Assembly (NCBI GenBank): GCA_963509715.1
Contig: CAUPCB010000004.1
Span: 1-64,000 of the forward strand
Direction of reading: 5' to 3'
Origin: JABCPE02 sp963509715
GTDB taxonomy: Bacteria > Bacteroidota > Bacteroidia > Flavobacteriales > Weeksellaceae
DNA length: 64,000 bases
The translations under genes and the position numbers were made by a program. Shown one piece after another: positions 32,488 to 41,920 of this stretch (position 1 is its first letter; each line of letters begins with the position of its first letter). The notes beneath the pieces are model-generated. The model had not been told where the DNA came from and searched no databases. It saw only the letters and a program-made list of their open reading frames with translations.

Positions 32488-35064
32488 AGTCGTAAATATT
32501 TTCAAAAATATCATATATTTTTATCTCTCACAATAATTATGGCATTATTTTATGCCTGTACCACCAACAAAGTCCCTAAAGGACAGTATCTTTTAACAAA
32601 AAATAATTTTAAATTTACTGATGGCTCTGTCTATTCTAGCGGAGTTTCTGACTATGTTTCCCAAAAACCTAATGGAAAAACGCTTTTTGTTTTTCCTATG
32701 AGTTTATGGTTTTATAATATGGCAAATCGTAAATACGACACCATATTAAATAGATATATGAACTACCCTTCTCACCTTAGAAATAGTAAACTTAGAGACA
32801 CACTTTCTATCAGAGCTGGGCATCCAGAATATGTGGGCAGAAGTATGCTTTTGAGTAGAATGCTTCATAACATAGGGAAAGCTCCTGTCATTCTTGATGA
32901 AAACAAAACTAGACTAAGTGCTAATGGCATCAAAAAATACCTGATATACAGAGGATACTGGGATACAGAGGTGGAATACAGCATTAAGAAAGATTCTTCT
33001 GCTAAAAAAGCTCAAAATATCTTTACAATCACTCACAAAGACCCTACCTATATAAGCGAGTACAACCATAATATTCCCTATCCTGATATAATGGCTATTT
33101 ATGAAAATAATTATGACAAAAGTCTTGTAAAGAAAGGAAATATCCTAAACCAAGCTCATCTAGAAAATGAAATAAAAAGAATCAACGAGCTGATGAGAGC
33201 TGAAGGATATTATAACTTTAATAGTAATAATGAAGAAATATTCTTTACTGCCGATACTCTAAAGAGCAGAAAACAGGTTCCTTTAACATTAGAAATAAGA
33301 AAAGACACTATCGGTGGGCGATACAAAAGACACACAATAGGAAAAATAGAAATTTATATAAAAGACAAGCCTTCTGATTCTACAATTATAGAGAAAAAAA
33401 TAGGCGATGTTACCATCAGAAGAATGGACCGCTACTTCAAGTCTAGACACCTTTGGAGAGCTGTCACTGTGGACAGTGGAGAAGTCTATAACCAAAAAAG
33501 AATAGACCTTACAAGAAGAAACCTTATTGCTCTTGATAATTTTAGTATCGTAAATGCTAATCCTTTGACAAGAAGGTCAAAAGAAGCGCCTAATGACAGT
33601 ATCTTAGACCTTCGCTACACGCTTATTCCCTTGCAAAGATATAACCTAAAACTGGCTACAGACCTGCATTATTCACAAATTCTAAACTTTGGAATTTCGC
33701 CAAGTTTGGAATTTACGAGCAGAAATATATTCCGTGGAGGAGAAAACCTGAATCTAAGCATTTCGGGAATTGTTGGTACGACTGGAAATGAAAAAGGCAA
33801 GTTTTTCAACGCCTACGAAACTTCAGCAGAAGTTTCACTGAAATTGCCTAGATTCATTTCGCCTTTTAACATGGACAAAATCATACCACGCCGATTTTCG
33901 CCATCTTCCTCTATCATTTTTGGGGCATCTGTGCAGAATAACATCGGTCTGGGGAGAATCAACTTCAATGGTGGGATAAATTATTTCTTGAATGTAAATG
34001 ATGTGGTTTCGCACCGTTTTACCCTGCTGAACTCTCTACTGAGTATCACCAGAAACAAGGATAACTACTATGATTTGTTCCCTAATGACAAGATTGTTCG
34101 TGATTATATTTTTGGGCTTTATCAAAGTGTAAATCCTACTTTGGTTTCGCAGTTTTATAATGGAAATGTAACTTCTGATGCTGTTTCTAAAGCAATCTTA
34201 GATGATCACAACTTTACAAACAGCCTAAATTTTGCCGACCAATATCAGATGACTTTATTTGAACAATCGCTTCTTAACAAGGAGAGACAAACTCAGGATG
34301 TTATCATTTTTGGACTAAATTACAACTTCCTTTACAATGAATTGGGTAAAAAATATTTCAAACACCCATTCTATTTCAATGCTAAATTTGAACTATCAGG
34401 AAACACACTGAGTTTGCTGGATAATATATTCAAATTTGAAAGAAGAGACGAAAGTATAGTGCATGACAATACCCAAAGAAGTGTTTTTGGAACGGTGTAT
34501 TCTCAGTTTGCAAAATTAGATTTAGACATCAGAAAATATTTTAACTTTAATGATGGTAAACAAACCCTTATTTTAAGACAATTTATAGGAATAGGGCTGC
34601 CATATGGAAACTCCAAAAACATGCCTTTTGCGCGTGCTTATTACAATGGTGGTTCCAATGACATCAGAGCTTGGAAAGCTTACGGCGGACTGGGGCCTTC
34701 TGATTCTCAGCTAAATGAAAACATCAGAACCTACATGATGGGGAATATGAAGCTGACCACCAACATAGAATATCGTTTTATGATGAATAATATGTTCCAT
34801 GGAGCCGTGTTCACAGATTTAGGGAACACTTGGTCTATAGGCGAAGAAAAAAATGACAATGCATTCAAACTCAATAAATTCTATAAGCAAATGGGTATCG
34901 GCAGCGGTTTTGGAATTAGAATGAATATCGCTTATGTCACTTTCAGGCTGGATTTTGCTTACAAAGTCTACGACCCAAACAAACCTGAAGGACAGAAATG
35001 GGTAGCTTCTAAAATCAACCTGCTAGACCCTACTGTAAACTTCGCGATAGGATATCCTTTCTAA
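32473..35064 (+). CDS. BamA/TamA-like outer-membrane assembly lipoprotein
   Basis: An 863-residue Omp85-superfamily protein. The N-terminus is a lipoprotein signal (MSRKHSRKYFQKYHIFLSLTIIMALFYACTT, Cys29), a Bacteroidota trait. POTRA-like repeats follow to about residue 430 (KKYLIYRGYWDTEVEYSI, LIPLQRYNLKLATDLHYSQI). The C-terminal 16-stranded barrel begins at about 435 (NIFRGGENLNLSISGI) and contains the lid signature GLPYGNSKNMPFARAYYNGGSNDIRAWKAYGGLGP, with the conserved G-G-x-x-D-I-R-A-W. It inserts or translocates outer-membrane proteins. Being lipidated, and not beside the skp/bamA cluster, it may be a TamA-like paralogue rather than BamA itself. Confidence 0.88.
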   Translation: MSRKHSRKYFQKYHIFLSLTIIMALFYACTTNKVPKGQYLLTKNNFKFTDGSVYSSGVSDYVSQKPNGKTLFVFPMSLWFYNMANRKYDTILNRYMNYPSHLRNSKLRDTLSIRAGHPEYVGRSMLLSRMLHNIGKAPVILDENKTRLSANGIKKYLIYRGYWDTEVEYSIKKDSSAKKAQNIFTITHKDPTYISEYNHNIPYPDIMAIYENNYDKSLVKKGNILNQAHLENEIKRINELMRAEGYYNFNSNNEEIFFTADTLKSRKQVPLTLEIRKDTIGGRYKRHTIGKIEIYIKDKPSDSTIIEKKIGDVTIRRMDRYFKSRHLWRAVTVDSGEVYNQKRIDLTRRNLIALDNFSIVNANPLTRRSKEAPNDSILDLRYTLIPLQRYNLKLATDLHYSQILNFGISPSLEFTSRNIFRGGENLNLSISGIVGTTGNEKGKFFNAYETSAEVSLKLPRFISPFNMDKIIPRRFSPSSSIIFGASVQNNIGLGRINFNGGINYFLNVNDVVSHRFTLLNSLLSITRNKDNYYDLFPNDKIVRDYIFGLYQSVNPTLVSQFYNGNVTSDAVSKAILDDHNFTNSLNFADQYQMTLFEQSLLNKERQTQDVIIFGLNYNFLYNELGKKYFKHPFYFNAKFELSGNTLSLLDNIFKFERRDESIVHDNTQRSVFGTVYSQFAKLDLDIRKYFNFNDGKQTLILRQFIGIGLPYGNSKNMPFARAYYNGGSNDIRAWKAYGGLGPSDSQLNENIRTYMMGNMKLTTNIEYRFMMNNMFHGAVFTDLGNTWSIGEEKNDNAFKLNKFYKQMGIGSGFGIRMNIAYVTFRLDFAYKVYDPNKPEGQKWVASKINLLDPTVNFAIGYPF
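32503..32510 (-). promoter_or_regulatory. Candidate -7 box for the TrmH-type gene, inside the BamA-like ORF
   Basis: The minus strand reads TATTTTTG, 15 bases upstream of ATG 32487. Confidence 0.4.
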
Positions 35065-35073
35065 ACTTACTAA

Positions 35074-35107
35074 AAAAGGTTCAAGATATTTTGTCTTGAA
35101 CCCTTTT
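35074..35107. terminator. Terminator after the BamA-like gene
   Basis: A 9-bp stem GGTTCAAGA/TCTTGAACC with a 7-base loop, A-tract before and T-tract after. It lies between convergent genes and could serve both. Confidence 0.85.
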
Positions 35108-35138
35108 TATTTATCTAACTTTTAAGAAATTAAAATAA

Positions 35139-35654
35139 CTATAACCTTCTTGCTGATTTTATCTTTTTTATACTTTTCTGATACAAGCTGTCATCTTTCA
35201 TTTTTTCATCTAAGAACTTATTTATTTCATTCAAGTAATTAACAACTTTTCTATTTGTATTAGTTTCGGCATAACCCTCATAAATCGAGATTCTATGATT
35301 TTTACTAAACATTATACTTGCACTATTTTTACTCGAAAATATTTCAGCTTCTTCCATTAGTCCATTTATATCATCAATATCATATTTGATATATAAATTA
35401 TTTAAATAATCTATTTCCTTTTTTGACAAATTTATTTTTATTGTCGCCATATGTGGAAACTCAGAATACTCTGGACACTCAGAATAATCATTAAATATAT
35501 TAAAATGATCCACTATCAATTTCTTATTTTCAAAATCAATTAAATATCCTTCTCCATACATAATTGATAGTTTGTCATTAGGAGGTAATACTATCTTTTT
35601 TTCTGAACAAGAAAAAATCATAAAAAACAAAGATAACATCAAAAGTTTTTTCAT
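35139..35654 (-). CDS. Hypothetical lipoprotein, 171 residues
   Basis: An exported lipoprotein with signal MKKLLMLSLFFMIFSCSEKK (Cys16). I do not recognise the mature part. It is hydrophilic and strongly Asn/Lys/Asp-biased (INLSKKEIDYLNNLYIKYDIDDINGL, VNYLNEINKFLDEKMKDD), and its gene is more AT-rich than its neighbours, which may indicate weak constraint or recent acquisition. A promoter candidate is at 35678-35685, divergent from ychF. Confidence 0.6.
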   Translation of the reverse strand: MKKLLMLSLFFMIFSCSEKKIVLPPNDKLSIMYGEGYLIDFENKKLIVDHFNIFNDYSECPEYSEFPHMATIKINLSKKEIDYLNNLYIKYDIDDINGLMEEAEIFSSKNSASIMFSKNHRISIYEGYAETNTNRKVVNYLNEINKFLDEKMKDDSLYQKSIKKIKSARRL

Positions 35655-35677
35655 AATCTAATTTATATAACTTGTAA

Positions 35678-35685
35678 CAAATATA
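35678..35685 (-). promoter_or_regulatory. Candidate -7 box for the 171-residue lipoprotein
   Basis: The minus strand reads TATATTTG, 24 bases upstream of the ATG at 35654. Confidence 0.45.
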
Positions 35686-35753
35686 TGAAAATATTAAATC
35701 AGCTTGGGTTCATTTTATAGAATGCTACTGCCTAAATAATCGATAATATTTTT

Positions 35754-35761
35754 TATCTTTG
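35754..35761 (+). promoter_or_regulatory. Candidate -7 box for ychF
   Basis: TATCTTTG, 50 bases upstream of the ychF ATG. It is the same box and same distance as for obgE, the other Obg-class GTPase gene here. Confidence 0.5.
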
Positions 35762-35810
35762 CAGATGGTAAAAACAAGGCATATCTGCCTTTTGAATAAA
35801 ATATAAATTT

Positions 35811-36902
35811 ATGAAATGTGGAATTGTGGGCCTGCCCAATGTAGGAAAATCTACCCTTTTTAATTGTTTGAGTAACGCTAAAGCACAGTCAGCAAACTAT
35901 CCTTTCTGTACCATAGAACCCAATGTAGGAACGGTTTCTGTGCCAGACCCTAGACTGTTCGAATTAGAGAAAATAGTAAAACCAGAGCGTGTTCTTCCTA
36001 CTGTAGTAGAGATTGTAGACATCGCAGGGCTGGTAAAAGGAGCGAGCAAGGGAGAAGGCCTTGGTAATCAGTTTCTTGCAAACATCCGTGAGTGTGATGC
36101 TATCATCCATATGCTGAGATGTTTTGAAAACGGAAACATCGTCCATGTGGAAGGCTCTGTAGACCCACTGAGAGATAAAGAAATCATAGATATAGAACTA
36201 CAACTCAAGGACTTAGAAGTTCTTGGAAAGGCTATAGAAAAAGCCAAAAAACAAATAAAATCTGGCAAAAAAGAAGATGTCCAGACTTATGAAACTCTCG
36301 TAAAACTAAACGAGTTCATAGAAAGCGGAAAAAATGCAAGAGAATTCCCTGCGGATGATTTTGCTAAATCAATCATCGATGAAATTCATCTTTTGACTAA
36401 AAAACCTGTTCTCTATGTATGTAATGTAGATGAAGATTCTATTCGAAACGGAAATCCTTGGATTGCTAAAATAGAAGAGATGGCAGCCAAAGAAGGTTCT
36501 GATACTCTGGTAATTGCAGCACAGATAGAAGCAGATATCAACGAACTGGAAACCTACGAAGAACGCCAAATTTTCTTAGAAGAACTAGGACTGAAAGAGC
36601 CAGGTGTCAATCGTCTTATCCGCCAAGCTTATCATTTGCTAAAACTTCAAACTTACTTCACTGCTGGTGTGAAAGAAGTCCGAGCATGGACTATCGGCAT
36701 CGGCTGGACTGCGCCACAAGCAGCAGGAGTGATTCACTCTGATTTCGAAAAAGGATTTATCCGTGCAGAAGTGATGAAATACGAAGATTTCATACACTAT
36801 GGTTCTGAACTAAAAGTAAAAGAAGCAGGAAAACTCTCCGTAGAAGGTAAAGAATACATAGTGCAAGATGGAGACATTATGCATTTTAGATTTAATGTCT
36901 AA
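35811..36902 (+). CDS. ychF: Redox-regulated ATPase YchF (OLA1 family)
   Basis: A 363-residue Obg-family P-loop protein that, unlike most relatives, hydrolyses ATP rather than GTP and binds ribosomes. G1 is GLPNVGKSTLFN at 6-17, switch II is DIAGLVKGASKGEGLGNQFL, and the G4-like base motif reads NVDE instead of NKxD, as in true YchF proteins. The C-terminal TGS domain starts near 280 (TYFTAGVKEVRAWTIGIG) and ends DGDIMHFRFNV, the canonical C-terminus. It ends with a terminator shared with the convergent DUF58 gene. Confidence 0.97.
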   Translation: MKCGIVGLPNVGKSTLFNCLSNAKAQSANYPFCTIEPNVGTVSVPDPRLFELEKIVKPERVLPTVVEIVDIAGLVKGASKGEGLGNQFLANIRECDAIIHMLRCFENGNIVHVEGSVDPLRDKEIIDIELQLKDLEVLGKAIEKAKKQIKSGKKEDVQTYETLVKLNEFIESGKNAREFPADDFAKSIIDEIHLLTKKPVLYVCNVDEDSIRNGNPWIAKIEEMAAKEGSDTLVIAAQIEADINELETYEERQIFLEELGLKEPGVNRLIRQAYHLLKLQTYFTAGVKEVRAWTIGIGWTAPQAAGVIHSDFEKGFIRAEVMKYEDFIHYGSELKVKEAGKLSVEGKEYIVQDGDIMHFRFNV

Positions 36903-36940
36903 TTATTGTTAATGAATTTTTCTCATATATTTTTTAATGT

Positions 36941-36971
36941 AAAGGTCAGCCGCATTTTGTGACTGACCTTT
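36941..36971. terminator. Terminator between ychF and the DUF58 gene
   Basis: A 9-bp stem AAAGGTCAG/CTGACCTTT with a 13-base loop, followed by T's on the plus strand. Confidence 0.8.
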
Positions 36972-36978
36972 TTATTAG

Positions 36979-38304
36979 CTATAAAATTCCTCTTGCTTTG
37001 ATTTCCAGATATTTGTTTATCACCTCTATATTTAGATTTTCTGGAAGTGTGTAAATCGTGAATATTCCGTATTTTCTCAGCTCTTGGATAATCAATTTTT
37101 TCTCAAATTCCAGCTTTTCAGCGATAATCTCATCATAGACTTCCTGAATATTTTCTGGCTTTTTATTCATTAAATCATTCAGTTCAGAATTTTTAAAAAA
37201 GATAACTACCAAAAGGTGATTTCTCGCAATACCACGCAGGTATTTCATTTGTCTATTAACAGCATCCAGCGTTTCAAAATTAGTGAAAAGAAGCACCAAA
37301 CTCCTTTGGTTGATGGTGGTTTTCACATCTTGATAAAGTCGGCTGAAATCACTTTCATAAAAATTGGTTTTAATGTTATAAAGCGCCTCTGATATTTTTT
37401 TCAGTTGCCCAGACTTTTGCTCCGCCTGAACCTTATTCTCTGTCTTTTGGGAAAAAGTCATCATCCCCGCTCGGTCACTCTTCTTCAAAATGATATGCGA
37501 AAGCGCCATCACTGCATTTATGGAATAATCCAGCAAACTCAGCCCCTTAAAAGGCATCTGCATCGTTCTTCCCTTGTCTATCAGCATGTAGATTCTTTGG
37601 GATTTTTCATCTTGGTACTGATTGACCATCAGCTTGTTAGCCTTAGAAGTAGCTTTCCAGTTGATACTCCTTATATCATCGCCCTGCACATAATCCCGTA
37701 TCTGTTCGAACTCCATTGTATGCCCCAGTTTTCTGATTTTTTTAATCCCTCCGAGTAAAAACTCATTCTGAAGAGCCATAAGCTCATACTTACGAAGATG
37801 AACAAAAGAAGGATAACTCGGCAAAGAGGCTTCTTTCTGAAAAACAAATTTTCTAGAAACAAGACCAATAGGACTTTTAGCAAAAATATTCAGCCCTCCA
37901 AAGACATACTCTCCCCTTTCTTTCGGGATTAAAATATATTCAAAAAAGGAACTTCCCTGTGGCAAAATGGTCTTTTTTATCAAAAAATCCCTTTTTTGGA
38001 ACTGGAATGGAATTTCATCTATAATTTTCAAATCCACCCGAAATGGATAATTATTCTTAATCTCTATTTTCACGGAGTTTTCATCGCCATTAGATAATTT
38101 TTCAGGCAAAATTCTTTGGGAATAGATTGCATCTTTTTGGTTAAATAAAAGCAGTGAATCTACGATGAAAAGCACCACCAAAAGACACAAAAGCCCATGA
38201 GCAAACCATGTAAGTTCTGGAAAGAAAAACGCCAAAACATAGCACAGCCCTACCCCTGCTAGAACATGAAAAAATCTATGATTGATATAAAAACGCTTCC
38301 ACAT
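36979..38304 (-). CDS. DUF58-domain membrane protein
   Basis: A 441-residue protein with two N-terminal membrane helices (about 12-50) and a C-terminal DUF58 region shaped like a von Willebrand A fold. The hallmark is DYVQGDDIRSINWKATSKANKLMVNQYQDEKSQRIYMLIDKG at about residues 206-247. Such proteins usually occur with a MoxR AAA+ ATPase and other VWA proteins in metal-dependent or chaperone-like clusters, but no moxR gene lies beside this one. It is 15 bases downstream of the DUF368 gene, so the two are likely one operon. Confidence 0.85.
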   Translation of the reverse strand: MWKRFYINHRFFHVLAGVGLCYVLAFFFPELTWFAHGLLCLLVVLFIVDSLLLFNQKDAIYSQRILPEKLSNGDENSVKIEIKNNYPFRVDLKIIDEIPFQFQKRDFLIKKTILPQGSSFFEYILIPKERGEYVFGGLNIFAKSPIGLVSRKFVFQKEASLPSYPSFVHLRKYELMALQNEFLLGGIKKIRKLGHTMEFEQIRDYVQGDDIRSINWKATSKANKLMVNQYQDEKSQRIYMLIDKGRTMQMPFKGLSLLDYSINAVMALSHIILKKSDRAGMMTFSQKTENKVQAEQKSGQLKKISEALYNIKTNFYESDFSRLYQDVKTTINQRSLVLLFTNFETLDAVNRQMKYLRGIARNHLLVVIFFKNSELNDLMNKKPENIQEVYDEIIAEKLEFEKKLIIQELRKYGIFTIYTLPENLNIEVINKYLEIKARGIL

Positions 38305-38319
38305 ATCTTTTCTTACTGG

Positions 38320-39246
38320 TTAAACATTTTGCATTTTTGATGCCCATTTTTCAATTCCATAAATCAAAATAAACCCCGCAAAAGCCAGCCCCACAGCCAA
38401 TAAAATCTGAGGTTCTCCAGCAAAATCCGAAGGGTGCACGCTCTTTTCCAGCAAAATAATTTCCTTCCCATGAGCATCTATTTCCTTATCCAAAACCTCT
38501 TTCCATGGCCACACTTTATTCAGTGAACCGATGATAAAGCCCGTAAGCCCTGCCATCGTGGTGTTTTTCTTATGTTCAAAAAGCCATTTCAGAGCCTTGG
38601 AAAAACTCAAAATTCCTGTCACAGCTCCCAGTCCTACAATGGACAAAACCTTTAAATCAAAAGTATCCAGCGCATTCAGCACCGTATGATAAGCCCCTAA
38701 AAGCACTAAAATGAACGCTCCTGAAATCCCTGGCAAAATCATCGCACAAATAGCCAAAGCTCCTGCAAAGAACAAGAAAATATGCCCATTATTATTCACC
38801 AATGGAGGAATAACTGTGATGTAATATGCTGTAAATGAAGCTATTACGATAGCAATAACTGCCGGAGCATCCCATTTTTTAATATCTTTCCACAGAAAAA
38901 GAACACTCGCCATCATCAGCCCAAAGAAGAAAGACCAAACCGCTATCGGATGTGTTTCCAGAAGGTATTTGATGCCTTTCGCTAGGGACAAAATACTGAT
39001 TCCTATCCCTAAAAATAAAGCTACAAAGAAATTCCCATTGATGTATTCCCATGCAGATTTTATCCCTTCTTTTCTTAAAATTTTTACTGCTGTAAAATTG
39101 ATTTTATTGATAGAATCTATAAGCTCTTGGTAAATCCCTGATATGAAAGCGATAGTCCCCCCAGAAACCCCAGGCACCACATCAGCTGCTCCCATCGCCA
39201 CACCGCGAAGCGTGATGAATAGATAATTCTTCAAAGTCCTTTTCAT
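38320..39246 (-). CDS. DUF368-family membrane protein, candidate polyprenyl-phosphate translocase (PopT type)
   Basis: A 308-residue multi-spanning membrane protein, about 8-10 helices, with the DUF368 signature near the start (GVAMGAADVVPGVSGGTIAFISGIYQELI) and a repeat of its pattern later (ALAICAMILPGISGAFILVLLGAYHTVL). DUF368 proteins have recently been reported as undecaprenyl-phosphate flippases (PopT) that return the lipid carrier across the membrane for wall synthesis. Activity here is inferred. Its co-directional neighbour is DUF58. A promoter candidate is at 39264-39271. Confidence 0.88.
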   Translation of the reverse strand: MKRTLKNYLFITLRGVAMGAADVVPGVSGGTIAFISGIYQELIDSINKINFTAVKILRKEGIKSAWEYINGNFFVALFLGIGISILSLAKGIKYLLETHPIAVWSFFFGLMMASVLFLWKDIKKWDAPAVIAIVIASFTAYYITVIPPLVNNNGHIFLFFAGALAICAMILPGISGAFILVLLGAYHTVLNALDTFDLKVLSIVGLGAVTGILSFSKALKWLFEHKKNTTMAGLTGFIIGSLNKVWPWKEVLDKEIDAHGKEIILLEKSVHPSDFAGEPQILLAVGLAFAGFILIYGIEKWASKMQNV

Positions 39247-39263
39247 AAAATTCTTATATGCTA

Positions 39264-39271
39264 CAAAAATA
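39264..39271 (-). promoter_or_regulatory. Candidate -7 box for the DUF368-DUF58 pair
   Basis: The minus strand reads TATTTTTG, 18 bases upstream of the ATG at 39246. Confidence 0.45.
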
Positions 39272-39335
39272 CATTATTTTGCTGTAAATCTGCGAAAGAA
39301 TATTCCGTTTTTTACTCATCAAAACCTACAAAAAC

Positions 39336-39368
39336 AAAAAAAGCCTGACAAAATTTGTCAAGCTTTTT
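39336..39368 (-). terminator. Terminator after the M1 aminopeptidase gene
   Basis: An interrupted stem (AAAAGC plus TGACAAA paired with TTTGTCA plus GCTTTT, one C/A mismatch) lies just past the stop at 39375. Confidence 0.7.
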
Positions 39369-39374
39369 GGGTTT

Positions 39375-41891
39375 TTATTTATAAAGTTCTAGAGTTTCTG
39401 TCAGTAACTTTATTTGCTGGTTGATACTCTCACTTTTTGGATTTGCTCTTAGCAATTCTGCTTTTTTAGCAATCCCGTTTTGCAGCATCTGTACGATCAT
39501 CATTTTTACATTTGGGTTATCTGGAATTTCAGATTTTACTTGCTTCAAAATTTTAGCAACCGAAGCCGTAGCCTTTGTATTATCAGACTCCATTATCCAG
39601 TTGAATCCTTTTTCAGCCGTAGCTCCCAATTTTTCATCTTGAAATTTTAGGAATGGATAAAATGCCACCACTTTTCCTATATAAGGCATCTGAGACACGA
39701 TTTTGTTATCCACGATTGTAGGCAACAGCTGTGTAATGGTTTCTTCTGATGCTTTGGATAAATCCACTTTGTCTGCAAGGGCTTTTACTCTCTCTGAGTC
39801 TGTCACAGAAATCGCTGATAAAGAGGCTGCTTTCACTGCGTTTGACACAGAGCTGATTCCTTTTTCGTAGATTGGCAGGTATTTCTTGTTCTTAGTCGTA
39901 GCCAATGCTTTGATTGCTGCCGCCTGAACCAATGTTTTAGGGTCTTTCTGAGCTAATTTTTCTACTTCTGAAAGAGCTAGTTTTGCCTGTTCTGGTTTAG
40001 ATAAATCTAATCCTCCAAGCGCCTGAATTCTCAATCTGAAAAACGGATCTTTCAATGCAGATACCAATGTTTTCACAGAAGTGATGTTATTATTTTTCTT
40101 TGCATTTTCAGCAGCATTTTTCAATGCCAAATGTTTGCTCTTAAACTCCTTAGTTTTAGCATATTGCAGAGCGTATTGTTCAGGAGTTTTAGTATCATTG
40201 ATTTCTCCCAATAGAAGCCCGTCTGCATCTACATTGATAAGGTCTGGATTTTTCGCTGTGTTGAATGTAAAATCATTCTTCGCTCTAGCATCTACCCACA
40301 CTTTTTCTCTTCTTACTTTTCCGTTTTCGTGGATATCTATGGTAAGTGGGAACTCAAAATATTGGTCTTGAGTCTGGTTAATCGTCACCACAGTTTGTTT
40401 TTTCACTGGTTCGTAAGAATATTTTACATCCAATTTAGGGTTTCCGCTGTTAAAATACCACTGATTAAAGAACCAGTTAAGGTCTTTTCCAGAAACTTTT
40501 TCTAAAGAAAGTCTCAGCTGGTGCGCCTCTCCTGTTCCGTATTCATTGGTTTTCAAATAGTCAGAAAGCCCTTCAAAGAACGCTTCATCACCAAGATAAT
40601 TTCTCAACATGTGAAGAATACCGCCTCCCTTGTTATAAGACACGCTGTCAAACATATCCTCACGGCTCTTATAATCAAATCTCACCAAATGTTTGTTGTA
40701 ATTCAGAGGATTATGAATATATGCCGAAATATCATTCATTAAATGATAATCTGCTGCATCTTTTCCGTATTTGTATTCATTCCAAAGGTATTCAGAATAA
40801 TTCGCAAAAGACTCATTTACAGTAAGGTTAGACCAGCTTTCCGCCGTTACCAAATCTCCAAACCAGTGGTGGAACAGCTCGTGAGCAATCACAGGTTCCC
40901 AAGTGTTCTCATCCACAAGGTCGCCTTCCTTTAAGTTCGCATATTCTCCGTGGATTACGGCAGTTGTATTTTCCATCGCACCACTTACATAGTCTCTCCC
41001 TACCAGCTGTGCGTATTTTTGCCAAGGATATTCATATTTTAGTTTTTTAGAGAAGAAATCCAGCATTTCTGGAGTCATCCCGAATATTTGTCTTGCATAA
41101 GGCTCATATTCCTTTTCTACATAGTAATCTACTGCGATATTTTTCCATTTATCCTTTACTATCGCATACTCTCCCACTCCCATAAAGAATAGGTACGGAG
41201 CATGTTTTTTGTCCATTACCCAGTAATCTGTTCTCAGTCCGCCATTTTCTTTAGTAGAAGATTTCAAAATACCATTAGAAAGGGTCACGAATTTCTCTGG
41301 AACCGTCATATAGAGCTCCTGCGTAGTCTTTTGGTTTGGTTTGTCTATCGTAGGGAACCACACGGAGTTAGACTCTGTTTCACCTTGTGTCCATATCTGA
41401 GTCGGCTTGTCTGGGTCTTTTCCTTGAGCATTGATGAAATAAAGCCCTTTCGCAGAGTTAATCGCTGCACTTCCCTTTCCTTTATGCTCGTTCGGGCGCG
41501 CTGTATATTTGATATAAACGGTGTAGTCTTGCCCTTTTTGATATTGTTTATCAAGATTTATTCTCAACAAATCATCTGAATAAGTATATTTCAAAGGTTT
41601 TTTAGAGCCATTTTTATCCAAAGCTATTTCGTGAATGAGCATTGCTTTGGCATTAAGCACCAAAGAATCTGATGCATAGAAATGAGGCGATGCAGTAAGC
41701 CATTCCTCACCATGCATTTGCTCTTTTTCAAAGTCAAATTTCACCTTTAATTTGGTGTGTTTCAGTTCTGTAGTCTTGTTGTGAGTTGCTCTATATGGAG
41801 CATTTCTACCAGAAGTTTCGGTCTGTGCAAGGGCAAAATTACTTCCGAAAATTGCTCCAAGCATCATCGCTGAGAATAAAATCTTTTTCAT
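39375..41891 (-). CDS. M1-family zinc aminopeptidase, exported
   Basis: An 838-residue peptidase that removes N-terminal residues from peptides. The signal peptide is MKKILFSAMMLGAIFGSNFALA. The exopeptidase motif GAMEN is at 304-308. The zinc site HELFHHWFGD has His337, Glu338 and His341, with the third ligand Glu360 in NLTVNESFANYSEYLW. A catalytic Tyr is expected in SYNKGGGILHML. The C-terminal 300 residues are HEAT-like helices (LSKPEQAKLALSEVEKLAQK). It is most likely periplasmic or outer-membrane associated and involved in peptide nutrition. There is no obvious partner in the neighbourhood. Confidence 0.93.
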   Translation of the reverse strand: MKKILFSAMMLGAIFGSNFALAQTETSGRNAPYRATHNKTTELKHTKLKVKFDFEKEQMHGEEWLTASPHFYASDSLVLNAKAMLIHEIALDKNGSKKPLKYTYSDDLLRINLDKQYQKGQDYTVYIKYTARPNEHKGKGSAAINSAKGLYFINAQGKDPDKPTQIWTQGETESNSVWFPTIDKPNQKTTQELYMTVPEKFVTLSNGILKSSTKENGGLRTDYWVMDKKHAPYLFFMGVGEYAIVKDKWKNIAVDYYVEKEYEPYARQIFGMTPEMLDFFSKKLKYEYPWQKYAQLVGRDYVSGAMENTTAVIHGEYANLKEGDLVDENTWEPVIAHELFHHWFGDLVTAESWSNLTVNESFANYSEYLWNEYKYGKDAADYHLMNDISAYIHNPLNYNKHLVRFDYKSREDMFDSVSYNKGGGILHMLRNYLGDEAFFEGLSDYLKTNEYGTGEAHQLRLSLEKVSGKDLNWFFNQWYFNSGNPKLDVKYSYEPVKKQTVVTINQTQDQYFEFPLTIDIHENGKVRREKVWVDARAKNDFTFNTAKNPDLINVDADGLLLGEINDTKTPEQYALQYAKTKEFKSKHLALKNAAENAKKNNNITSVKTLVSALKDPFFRLRIQALGGLDLSKPEQAKLALSEVEKLAQKDPKTLVQAAAIKALATTKNKKYLPIYEKGISSVSNAVKAASLSAISVTDSERVKALADKVDLSKASEETITQLLPTIVDNKIVSQMPYIGKVVAFYPFLKFQDEKLGATAEKGFNWIMESDNTKATASVAKILKQVKSEIPDNPNVKMMIVQMLQNGIAKKAELLRANPKSESINQQIKLLTETLELYK

Positions 41892-41920
41892 TGTTAAAAT
41901 TTCTATTTTTTGTTATCTTT

